Shown: positions 1 through 5,560 of the stretch, piece by piece
Layout of the letters: each line of letters opens with the position of its first letter
Position numbering within the stretch: position 1 is the first letter of the stretch
From: Streptosporangiaceae bacterium
GTDB taxonomy: Bacteria > Actinomycetota > Actinomycetes > Streptosporangiales > Streptosporangiaceae
Reading direction: 5' to 3'
Assembly: GCA_030045295.1 (NCBI GenBank)
Contig: JASIGD010000355.1
Span: forward strand, 1-5,594
DNA: 5,594 bases
Notes under the pieces: generated by a model
Told to the model about the DNA's origin: nothing
The model's database searches: none
Seen by the model: only the letters and a program-made list of their open reading frames with translations
Position numbers and translations under genes: made by a program

Positions 1-270
1 CAGTTGTCTGGTGGCCAGGAGGCCGACGGTTGCCATTGCGAGGCTCGATAGCCCGAAGACGACTGAGCCCCCGGTCAAGGCCACGATCGAGACCATGAAG
101 ATGTCTACCAGGGCAACAAACGCGCTCCCGGCCAACACAGTTCGGAGCTCCCGAGTTGTCGGGTTTGCGTCATCCGCGTTGACGACCGATACGGCGACTA
201 CCAGCAACCCCAAAATGGCAGCGGACGCGCCCGCGCTTGTGATGAAGAAGTTCTCATAGTGGCCCACCAC
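1..270 (-). CDS. Small multi-pass membrane protein, N-terminal part (runs off left edge)
   Basis: The minus strand is open from a GTG at 270 to the window edge, giving 90 residues without a stop. The translation begins VVGHYENFFITSAGASAAIL and holds three hydrophobic stretches, at about residues 10-30, 45-65 and 68-90, separated by a polar link containing NADDANPTTRELR, so it looks like an integral membrane protein. A start shaped like HYENFF..SAGASAA.LGLL..AVS is, as I recall, shared by a family of short uncharacterised actinobacterial membrane proteins; I know no function for it. An in-frame TAG at 280-282 leaves only the tandem GTGs at 270 and 267 as likely starts. Only a weak GGGTAG precedes them. 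It lies 26 nt downstream of the broken ABC gene on the same strand. The plus-strand frame over this stretch is its shadow. Confidence 0.7.
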   Translation of the reverse strand, partial: MVGHYENFFITSAGASAAILGLLVVAVSVVNADDANPTTRELRTVLAGSAFVALVDIFMVSIVALTGGSVVFGLSSLAMATVGLLATRQL

Positions 271-296
271 AAAACTACCCTAACGGGCATCGGCGG

Positions 297-776
297 CTAT
301 CTTGCCGAGGCGTGTCCGCCGTCGATGACGTTGATGACGTCGGCGCTGACGATGGTGGACAGGCGATGGGCGATGGCGATGGTGAAGAAGGCGAGGGGGA
401 GCGTCTGCAGGTGAGCGTAGAGCCGGTCGCGCAGGTCCCTCATGACCTGCTGCCCGACCCGGGTGGTTTCGTAGGTCTGCAGGATGCCGATGGCGCCGTT
501 GACGATCGGGACGACGGCCATGATGACGACCAGGGTGACGAGCAAGTGCAGGTTGGGCCCGCCCGAGACGAACAGGGCCTTGTTGAACACGGTCTGGATC
601 AGCAGCGGGTTGATGATGCCAATCGTCGAGGTCAGCACGATCAGCCCGATGACGGCGGCCACCTGTACCCGGTAGGGGCGAAACAGCGGCACCACCCGGC
701 GGGCGGTGTCCCGGTTCGCGTGGGCGGGCACGGCCGGGTTCCCGCTGGCCGAAGGGAGCGACCCCGCGGGTGTCAT
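297..776 (-). pseudogene. ABC exporter (fused permease/ATPase) remnant, internally deleted
   Basis: A 159-codon frame on the minus strand matches both ends of an MsbA/MdlB-type half-transporter but lacks the middle. Residues 1-37 are a cytoplasmic leader, 39-64 and 77-101 are membrane helices 1 and 2, and 104-131 (RVGQQVMRDLRDRLYAHLQ.LPLAFF) is the typical first intracellular loop. At residue 131-133 the sequence jumps to TIAIAHRLSTI...ADVINVIDGG, the H-loop segment near the end of the nucleotide-binding domain, with the switch histidine at His137. Helices 3-6, Walker A, Q-loop, LSGGQ signature and Walker B are absent; about 430-440 residues are missing from a usual length of about 600. The normal tail after DGG is also replaced by HASAR and a TAG stop. 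It could not hydrolyse ATP. ATG at 776 is the likely original start; the upstream GGGTGA is a poor ribosome site. It follows the small gene at 810-1076 by 33 nt. A functional short protein is unlikely. Confidence 0.85.
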
Positions 777-809
777 GTCACCCGCCAGCAGGCCGACGGC
801 ATGCCCGGC

Positions 810-1076
810 TCAAGCCCGGCTACTGCGTGCAATTTCATGCTCGGTCTCCTCACACCGCGATTTGCGCTGCGGTGCGAGCTGGCCGAGCTCGAGCAGGTCC
901 AGGCCGAGCGCCTCGATCTCGGCCAGGACGCCGTACGGCGCGGACCGGTCCGGCAGCCCGGTGAGCCCGGTGTGCGCGCCATGCCGCTGCGACACCAGCA
1001 CCCGGAAGGCTGACAGGACGGTGGCGCCGAGGTGGCCGTTGATCCGGGTCGCGTACCTGGCGGATGCTTCGTCCAT
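810..1076 (-). CDS. Uncharacterised small actinobacterial protein (88 aa)
   Basis: From ATG at 1076 the minus strand encodes 88 residues beginning MDEASARYATRINGHLGAT. The pattern (Y..RI.GHL...L.AF..LV, then TGLTGLPDRSAPYGVLAE, then IEALGLDLLEL) resembles short actinobacterial proteins I recall as roughly 70-90 residues and annotated only as hypothetical; the alternating hydrophobic pattern suggests a compact alpha/beta fold. Function is unknown. Third codon positions are strongly G/C until the last dozen codons, where ATT, GCA and AGT appear, so the C-terminal tail may be recent or decayed. Compared with the pattern I remember (TG.LPD.AAL.GVL), one residue seems missing around TGLPDRSA. The frame also opens farther upstream (ATG 1112, TTG 1139), but conserved-looking sequence starts only after 1076. 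It lies 119 nt downstream of the LuxR gene and just upstream of the ABC remnant, all on the same strand, so it may once have been in an operon with them. Confidence 0.6.
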   Translation of the reverse strand: MDEASARYATRINGHLGATVLSAFRVLVSQRHGAHTGLTGLPDRSAPYGVLAEIEALGLDLLELGQLAPQRKSRCEETEHEIARSSRA

Positions 1077-1081
1077 GAGGC

Positions 1082-1109
1082 CATGGTCACCGGCTGGCGG
1101 GTGACCATG
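1082..1109 (-). promoter_or_regulatory. 10-bp inverted repeat overlapping the ribosome site of the 88-aa gene
   Basis: Perfect arms CATGGTCACC (1082-1091) and GGTGACCATG (1100-1109) are separated by 8 nt. On the minus strand the only ribosome-site-like sequence before the ATG at 1076 is GGTGA, and it lies inside the start-proximal arm, ending about 10 nt before the ATG. A hairpin in the mRNA would hide it, so this could control translation; equally, it could be an operator. A third GGTGACC copy lies at 1125-1131. The repeat is directly visible; the function is inferred. Confidence 0.4.
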
Positions 1110-1141
1110 CATCACCGGGATCAGGTGACCGCCGGGCAAGC

Positions 1142-1157
1142 GCGGCCGGCCGGCCGC
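1142..1157. terminator. GC palindrome after the LuxR gene, possible U-less terminator
   Basis: GCGGCCGGCCGGCCGC is a perfect 16-bp palindrome about 40 nt beyond the stop of the LuxR gene (minus strand). Such GC stems without a U-tract can act as terminators in actinobacteria, but the sequence is low-complexity, and the same 14-mer (GGCCGGCCGGCCGC) also occurs inside the LuxR coding region at 1447-1460. Termination is therefore only a weak inference. Confidence 0.25.
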
Positions 1158-1195
1158 CGCGACGTTGCGGGTCAGCGTTACCTGGTTCTCGGGAC

Positions 1196-3859
1196 CTACG
1201 CCGTAGCCTTTCGTGCTGCGGGCACGAGCAGGCCCAGGGCGCGGGCGCGGTCCACAGCCTCGTGGCGGCTGTGGACGCCGAGCTTGGCGAACAGGTGGCG
1301 CTTGTGGGTGCTGACGGTGTTCACCGAGAGGAACAGCTCAGTGGCGATCTCGTGCACCGTGAGGTGGGTCGGCAGGTAACGCAAGACGCGGGTCTCGCTG
1401 TCGGTGAGCTGTTCGGATAGGCCGCGGCTACGAGCCCAGCCCGCCCGGCCGGCCGGCCGCGGCGCCGGCCTGGCTGACGTCGGCAGCAAGTCCAGGATCT
1501 GGGAGATCAGGGCGGGGTGAGCGGTGCCGTACCGGCGATGCCGCTCGAGCAGTGCCGGGCTGGGATCGAGCAGGAAGGGCAGGAGTATGCCGTTGGACTC
1601 GGTGATATCCAGCGCTTTCTCCAGCACGCGTCCGGCGGTGGCCTGGTCACTTAGCGCGTCGCGGGCTTGCGCCTCCAGCAGCAGCGCCGTGACCATCCGC
1701 ATGGGACGGACCCCCCGGATCGAGCCATCCAGCATCGGCGCGAGCGCAACAACCGCCGCCTGCGGGTCGTCCACAGCTAGTCGCAGCGCCGCCTCGGCGG
1801 TCCGCATCTCGGCGGTGGCCCGCTCGTCCTCGCCCAACTCGGCGAGAACCTGCTCGGCGCGTGCGGCCTGGCCCAGCCGCACCAGCGTCTGCAGCATGCG
1901 CGATCGCATCCACGTCACGAAGGTATGCGGGTCGGCCAGCGTCGCGGCCAGCTTCTCGGCGCCGCCGGAGGCCGCCAGCGCCTCCTGCGGGCGGCCCCGG
2001 GCCACCTCCAGGAGCGCGCGAGCATGACGCAGGCTCATCCCGGCGGCAGGCTCCACCTCGGTGCGCAGGGTGCGCTCGGCGCGCTCGAGCCACGGCTCTG
2101 CTTCATCCAGCCGGCCCTGGTACAGCAGCACGAAGCCAACCTGGGCGTAGGCCATCCCGGCCAGCGGCTCTTCGCCCCAGCCATGACGTTCGGCCAGCTC
2201 GATCGCCTGCCCGCTCCACTCCGCATGCGCGGCATCGGGCCGGAACAGCAGCATTGCGTGCGCCCCGTGGGCCAGCCCGGTGAGCTCCAGGTACGGCCGC
2301 CCGATCCGGCGCGCCAGGGCCATGCCCTGCTCCAGATGCCGCTCCCCGTCCTTGAACTGAAGCGCCCACATCTCCGCGATACCGAGGCTGATGAGCGCCG
2401 CGGCACGCAGATCCTCGCCCAGCCCGAGCTGCGCGGCGTCGGTGCTCTCCATGAGGGCGAGCAGCCGCTCGGCCTCCTCGGCCACGACCGGGAAATCGAC
2501 GAGGCGCCGGGCCAAGAAGAGCCGCAGCACCGCCAGCATGACCTGCACGCGCCCGCGGCGGTCCGCGGGCACTGCCGCCAGCGCGCCACTGGCCCGGGCC
2601 AGGTGCCGTCCCGCGTCCTCCACCGATCCGCGGACCAGGTCGCCGGCTACCTGCACGGTGGTCAGCTCGGGGCTGGCCGCGACGACCCGGCGCGGGAACC
2701 TGCCCAGCAGCTCGGCCAAGGTGGCGACCCGCCCGCCGAGGTAGAGGTCGAGCCAGTGGTCTGATAGCAGCTGGGCGGCCATTTTCCAGTCCTCGGCGGA
2801 CTGGGCCTGGCGGACCGCCTCCACGGGGTGCCCGCGCTTGGCCAGCCAGTCGGCGGCCACGCGGTGCAGCGCGGCCTGCTCGTCCGGCTTTGTGCGGCGC
2901 AACTCTAGGCGCAGCAGATCCCCGAACAGGTGGTGGTAGCGGAACCATGTGCGCTCCGGGTCCAGCGAGACGACGAACGCGTTCGCGTCTTCGAGTTCCA
3001 GCAGGAGCCGCTCCGAGCCTGACCGGCCGGTCAGCAGGTCCGCCAGCTCACCGTTGATCCGATCGAGCAGGGAGGTGCGCAGCAGCAGATCCTGCACATC
3101 ATCTGGCTGGCGTTCCAGCATTTCCGCGATCAGGTACTCCGCGACCGTGCGGTCGCTCCCGGAGAACTCCGCGACAAATCGCTCGGGGTCCGGGTGACCA
3201 GCCAGTGAGATCGCCGCAAGCCGCAGGCCTGCGGCCCACCCCTCGGTCCGCTGGTGCAGCAGCGCTGCTCCGGCCTCGGACAGCGCGATACCCGAGGCGT
3301 CCAGCAGTTCCAGTGTCTCGCGCTCGGTGAAGCGCAGGTCGGCCGCGCGGATCTCCGTTAGCTCGCCTGCCAGGCGCAGCTGATGCAAGCCCAGCCGCAG
3401 ATCGCGGCGTGTGGCGAGGACCGCGTGCGCGTTGAGGGGCAGGTTCGTCAGCAGGTGGGTGAGGTGGGCGAGGGCCTCCGGCGAGTTCAGCTCGTGCAGA
3501 TCGTCGATGACCACGGTGACGCGGCCGCTCACGTCTCCGAGTTCTGAGCGCACTCTGTCCGCCAACAGCCGGACATTGGAGCCCGGTGTTGCGGTCGGCG
3601 GGTCCATCTGGCTGGTTGTGCCGGGGGGGTGACGGACGGCGTTAAGCAGGGCCAGCCAGAACAGCTGGGCGTCCTGCTCGTCGCGCCGCACCGGCACGAA
3701 AGCGATGTGATGCGCCCGATCCGGGCGGCTGGCCCATACGCTCAGCAGCGACGTCTTTCCGCTGCCAGCAGGAGCGGAGATGATCGTCACCTTGCTCGCC
3801 ACCGCGCGATCCAAAGTCGCTAGAAGATCGCCGCGAGCGATCAGCCGGGAAGCGCCCAT
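1196..3859 (-). CDS. LuxR-family transcriptional regulator, MalT/LAL type (STAND ATPase), 887 aa
   Basis: This is a large cytoplasmic, ATP-dependent DNA-binding regulator. Counting from ATG 3859, residues 29-36 are a Walker A motif (APAGSGKT) and residues 114-124 a Walker B strand (VTVVIDDLHEL, Asp119-Asp120), as in the STAND NTPase module of MalT. Residues about 125-320 are the rest of the ATPase and winged-helix part, and about 320-770 a long alpha-helical, Ala/Leu/Arg-rich TPR-like region starting near the segment WLAKRGHPVEAVRQAQ, the likely ligand or protein sensor. Residues about 818-873 form the LuxR helix-turn-helix (LTDSETRVLRYL...EIATELFLSVNTVSTHKRHL). The length suits the family. 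The frame extends 13 codons upstream to a TTG (3898), but ATG 3859 has AGGTGA at 3867-3872 with a 7-nt spacer and fits the usual MalT N-terminus, so I chose it. Known members activate sugar-use or antibiotic pathways; the target here is unknown. It is divergent from the TetR gene and upstream of the genes at 810-1076 and 297-776. All key motifs look intact. Confidence 0.95.
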   Translation of the reverse strand: MGASRLIARGDLLATLDRAVASKVTIISAPAGSGKTSLLSVWASRPDRAHHIAFVPVRRDEQDAQLFWLALLNAVRHPPGTTSQMDPPTATPGSNVRLLADRVRSELGDVSGRVTVVIDDLHELNSPEALAHLTHLLTNLPLNAHAVLATRRDLRLGLHQLRLAGELTEIRAADLRFTERETLELLDASGIALSEAGAALLHQRTEGWAAGLRLAAISLAGHPDPERFVAEFSGSDRTVAEYLIAEMLERQPDDVQDLLLRTSLLDRINGELADLLTGRSGSERLLLELEDANAFVVSLDPERTWFRYHHLFGDLLRLELRRTKPDEQAALHRVAADWLAKRGHPVEAVRQAQSAEDWKMAAQLLSDHWLDLYLGGRVATLAELLGRFPRRVVAASPELTTVQVAGDLVRGSVEDAGRHLARASGALAAVPADRRGRVQVMLAVLRLFLARRLVDFPVVAEEAERLLALMESTDAAQLGLGEDLRAAALISLGIAEMWALQFKDGERHLEQGMALARRIGRPYLELTGLAHGAHAMLLFRPDAAHAEWSGQAIELAERHGWGEEPLAGMAYAQVGFVLLYQGRLDEAEPWLERAERTLRTEVEPAAGMSLRHARALLEVARGRPQEALAASGGAEKLAATLADPHTFVTWMRSRMLQTLVRLGQAARAEQVLAELGEDERATAEMRTAEAALRLAVDDPQAAVVALAPMLDGSIRGVRPMRMVTALLLEAQARDALSDQATAGRVLEKALDITESNGILLPFLLDPSPALLERHRRYGTAHPALISQILDLLPTSARPAPRPAGRAGWARSRGLSEQLTDSETRVLRYLPTHLTVHEIATELFLSVNTVSTHKRHLFAKLGVHSRHEAVDRARALGLLVPAARKATA

Positions 3860-3966
3860 GCCATCTTCACCTGGCCGTGGCTCCGGCAACGGACGCAATC
3901 AACCACGTCTGCCGCTAGCGCTGGCGCTGATGACCGTGGAGCGGCCACCTGACTTATCCCTTCATG

Positions 3967-3990
3967 CTCCGGCCGCCGCTGAGGCCGGAG
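3967..3990. promoter_or_regulatory. 8-bp inverted repeat in the LuxR gene leader
   Basis: CTCCGGCC (3967-3974) and GGCCGGAG (3983-3990) are perfect inverted arms with an 8-nt spacer, lying about 110 nt before the LuxR start. If transcription starts near 4080, the repeat falls inside the untranslated leader and could form a strong hairpin; otherwise it may be an operator. No U-tract follows on either strand, so a simple terminator is less likely. Confidence 0.4.
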
Positions 3991-4064
3991 GTTGGACCTG
4001 CTGGAACGACAGTTTCATCTGACAGCCACCGGCATCTGCGGCCGGCCCGGATGATTTTGCCCAG

Positions 4065-4101
4065 TATGACGTACGACCTACGGAGTAAATTATGATGTAC
4101 G
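4065..4101. repeat. Direct repeat TATGAYGTACG, possible operator
   Basis: TATGACGTACG (4065-4075) and TATGATGTACG (4091-4101) differ at one base and start 26 bp apart, about 2.5 helical turns. The first covers the candidate -35 and the second the candidate -10 of the TetR promoter; the second also covers the candidate -10 of the LuxR promoter. The first contains the palindrome CGTACG. A repressor bound here would shut both genes. The repeat is seen directly; its role as the TetR protein's own operator is inferred. It does not resemble the lmrA/yxaF boxes I remember from Bacillus. Confidence 0.45.
4067..4096 (+). promoter_or_regulatory. Candidate promoter of the TetR gene
   Basis: A -10 box TATGAT (4091-4096, 5 of 6 to consensus) lies 18 nt after ATGACG (4067-4072, 4 of 6 to TTGACA). 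Transcription would start near 4103, giving a leader of about 29 nt. The region is clearly more AT-rich than its surroundings. Confidence 0.5.
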
Positions 4102-4115
4102 GCAGACTTAGTCAA
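4087..4115 (-). promoter_or_regulatory. Candidate promoter of the LuxR gene
   Basis: On the minus strand TTGACT (4115-4110) is followed after exactly 17 nt by TAATTT (4092-4087); CATAAT (4094-4089) is a better-matching -10 but at 15-nt spacing. The -10 overlaps the TetR -10 on the opposite strand. A start near 4080 would give a long leader of about 220 nt before the LuxR ATG, which is the main reason for caution; another promoter nearer the gene was not evident. Confidence 0.4.
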
Positions 4116-4131
4116 GAGGTACCATAAGCTC

Positions 4132-4716
4132 GTGCCGCGCAGAACCGACAGCCGCTCGAGGATGATCCACGCCGCCGCTGAGCTATTCCGGCAGCGCGGC
4201 TACCACGCGACCGCATTCTCCGATGTGATCCAGGCCAGCGGGGCACCGCGCGGATCAACCTACTTCCACTTCCCTGGCGGCAAGCAGGAACTGGCCCGGG
4301 AAGCCATCGCCCTGGCCGGCGACGAAATCGAGCAGATGGTGGCCGAGGCGGCAGGCCACTGCGATAGCCCCGGATCGTTGGTGCGCGCGCTCGGTGACAC
4401 GGTAGCGGCCCGCCTGGAAAGCTCGCACTACCGCAGCGGATGCGCCATCGCCACCATGGTGCTGGAGCTAGCCCCCCAGAACGAGGAACTCAGCAGCGAC
4501 TTCGAGAAGGTCTTCGGGCGCTGGCGCCAGGCGCTGGCCCGCCAATTCGACGCGTGGGGCATCGCCGCCGGGCGCGCTCTCGACCTGGCCGACCTGGTCA
4601 TGTCCGTATTCGAGGGCGCCCTGGTCGTGAGCCGAGCCGAGCGCCGCATCGGCTCCTTCAGAACAACGATCGAGACGCTTGCCCAGGCCATCGAGCGCCA
4701 ATCGCCCAGTCGGTGA
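4132..4716 (+). CDS. TetR/AcrR-family transcriptional repressor, LmrA/YxaF type (194 aa)
   Basis: This is a complete 194-residue TetR-family repressor, normal length for the family. Residues 7-55 form the DNA-binding domain (SRSRMIHAAAELFRQRGYHA, helix-turn-helix around 28-47, then GSTYFHFPGGKQELAREAI). The FPGGK turn and the later GCAIATMVLELAPQ (from about 103) followed by L..DF...F..W are typical of the LmrA/YxaF subgroup, whose known members repress drug-efflux pumps or dioxygenases and release DNA on binding small aromatic or drug-like ligands. The C-terminal half is the helical ligand and dimer domain. The start is GTG 4132: an in-frame TGA at 4093-4095 leaves no other good start upstream, and AGAGG at 4115-4119 is the ribosome site with a long 12-nt spacer. 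It is divergent from the LuxR gene and converges on the aldehyde dehydrogenase remnant. Autoregulation through the repeat at 4065-4101 is likely but inferred. The true target and ligand are unknown. Confidence 0.93.
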   Translation: MPRRTDSRSRMIHAAAELFRQRGYHATAFSDVIQASGAPRGSTYFHFPGGKQELAREAIALAGDEIEQMVAEAAGHCDSPGSLVRALGDTVAARLESSHYRSGCAIATMVLELAPQNEELSSDFEKVFGRWRQALARQFDAWGIAAGRALDLADLVMSVFEGALVVSRAERRIGSFRTTIETLAQAIERQSPSR

Positions 4717-4819
4717 GTGATCGGGGTCGCCGTGCCTACGACGGGTTCTGGGGTCTCGCGGCTTGACCTCTGCCACACCGCCGCACGCGCGCACGGCGAA
4801 TGCCGACTTAGGGCCCTCC
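4717..4819. other. Convergent intergenic stretch, no gene
   Basis: This holds 103 nt between the stop of the TetR gene and the stop of the dehydrogenase remnant, where a bidirectional terminator would be expected. I see only weak stems, CGGC-GAAT-GCCG around 4793-4804 and TAGGG-CCCT-CCCTA at 4809-4822, without U-tracts, and do not call a terminator. Confidence 0.5.
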
Positions 4820-5380
4820 CTAGAATGGGTAGCCGGGGCGACCGGTGTGCTGGATCGTGATCCAACGCTGTTCGGTGAACGATGCGATGCCGGCCGTGCC
4901 GCCGAACTTGCCGTAGCCGGAGTTCTTCACGCCTCCGAAGGGGGCCATGGGCTCATCGCCGATGCCCTGGTCGTTGACGTGGATGATCCCTGACTGCACG
5001 CGTGAGGCGACGTCCAAGGCCGCGTTGAGGTCTCGGGAGATGACCCCCCCGGTCAGCCCGTAGTCGGTGTCGTTGGCCAGGTCGATGGCGGCCTCAGCCG
5101 AGTCGACGGGGTGGATGACCGCCGCCGGACCGAAGATCTCGGAGCCGAAGATGTCCATATCGGTGGTCACGTCGGCGAGTACGACTGGCCTGATGAGCGT
5201 TCGGTTCGGCCCGCCGATTGCTCCGTCGCCGGTGAGCAGGGTGGCCCCCTTGGCGGCGGCGTCGACCGCGAGGTCCGGGTCGGCGTCCTCCAGGATGATC
5301 AGCGGGTTCTTCCCTCCGAGCTCGAGCACCGCCGGCTTGAGATGCTGGGCGGCCTGGACCCCGGTGATCGGAGCTACCAC
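4820..5380 (-). pseudogene. Aldehyde dehydrogenase remnant (benzaldehyde/vanillin dehydrogenase-like), catalytic Cys lost
   Basis: The 186-codon minus-strand frame is clearly NAD(P)-dependent aldehyde dehydrogenase: HLKPAVLELGGKNPLIILED at residues 13-32 with general-base Glu20, the EIFGP cofactor motif at 81-85, and PFGGVKNSGYGKFGG at 147-161 before an FTEQRWITIQ...YPF tail. That tail is typical of the aromatic-aldehyde (benzaldehyde, salicylaldehyde, vanillin) group, which oxidises aldehydes to acids. Two parts are gone. The N-terminal 220-240 residues, including most of the NAD-binding domain, are missing; the frame opens at a GTG just after an in-frame TGA (5387-5389). In addition, LAVDAAA at residues 37-43 runs straight into KGATLLTG, where intact enzymes have about 60 more residues carrying the GQ.C nucleophile. 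Without that cysteine it cannot be an active dehydrogenase. Usual length is about 480-490. It converges on the TetR gene. I infer a decayed gene, not a new short enzyme. Confidence 0.87.
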
Positions 5381-5434
5381 CGGCCGTCATTACTTCTGGT
5401 AACTGGCATGGCGGAACTCGCCGGGAGGTGCTCG

Positions 5435-5536
5435 ATGGGACGGATGTCACAGCTCGGCCCCTTAGCCAGTTTGAAGGGCCTCCTGCTTTGGGTCATTGAA
5501 GTCGGTGCTGTCCTGGGCTTGCCGCCGGGCGGGTGA
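5435..5536 (+). CDS. Possible small hydrophobic peptide (33 aa)
   Basis: ATG 5435 is preceded by GGGAGGTG (5423-5430), the best Shine-Dalgarno match in the window, with GGAGG six nt before the ATG. The 33-residue product has one hydrophobic stretch (GPLASLKGLLLWVIEVGAVL) long enough for a single membrane helix, then a Pro-Gly-Gly end and a TGA stop. The frame is also open upstream into the dehydrogenase region, where it is only a shadow. I do not recognise it; it may be a chance ORF or a fragment of a mobile element. A palindrome follows 7 nt after the stop. Confidence 0.25.
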   Translation: MGRMSQLGPLASLKGLLLWVIEVGAVLGLPPGG

Positions 5537-5543
5537 GACGTTG

Positions 5544-5560
5544 TCACCGAATTTCGGTGA
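5544..5560. promoter_or_regulatory. Perfect 17-bp palindrome, operator- or hairpin-like
   Basis: TCACCGAA (5544-5551) and TTCGGTGA (5553-5560) are perfect inverted arms about one central base. The short, odd-centred symmetry fits a dimeric repressor operator. As RNA it could fold into a 6-bp stem (TCACCG/CGGTGA) with an AATTT loop, just after the possible small ORF, but no U-tract follows. The controlled gene would lie beyond the right edge or be the 33-aa ORF; neither is shown. Confidence 0.4.

Noticed and set aside
312..1013. Long open frame on the plus strand (233 codons), Asp/Gly/Val-rich
   Set aside because: It lies antisense to the ABC remnant and the 88-aa gene; its composition (DDVDDVGADDGG) is typical of the complement of GC-rich coding DNA, and no domain is visible.
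773..1108. Overlapping minus-strand frame (111 codons) in a different phase from the 88-aa gene
   Set aside because: It is Ser/Arg/Pro/Trp-rich without family pattern, while the other frame has the recognisable GHL...IEALGLDLLEL pattern and better third-position bias.
1447..1460. GGCCGGCCGGCCGC shared with 1144-1157 as a recombination repeat
   Set aside because: Alternating GGCC is low-complexity in this base composition, and the copy at 1447 is ordinary coding sequence for an Arg/Pro/Ala-rich linker.
1925..2764. Open frames of 140-280 codons on both strands inside the LuxR gene
   Set aside because: They are out-of-frame or antisense shadows caused by high GC, with Arg/Ala/Pro/Gly-rich nonsense composition; the LuxR frame is continuous and domain-complete.
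3623..3629. Run of seven G (C on the coding strand) in the LuxR gene, possible phase-variation tract
   Set aside because: Seven bases is short for a high-GC genome, and the frame continues correctly through it, encoding a His-Pro-Pro-Gly linker.
3859..3898. TTG at 3898 as the LuxR start
   Set aside because: No ribosome site precedes it, whereas ATG 3859 has AGGTGA at ideal spacing and matches the family's N-terminus.
4809..4822. TAGGG/CCCTA stem as a terminator between the convergent genes
   Set aside because: It has only five base pairs, no U-tract, and overlaps the dehydrogenase stop codon.
5094..5536. Open frames on both strands over the dehydrogenase remnant extending to the right
   Set aside because: Over 5094-5380 they are shadows of the dehydrogenase frame; only the short tail with its own ribosome site (5435-5536) was kept, at low confidence.
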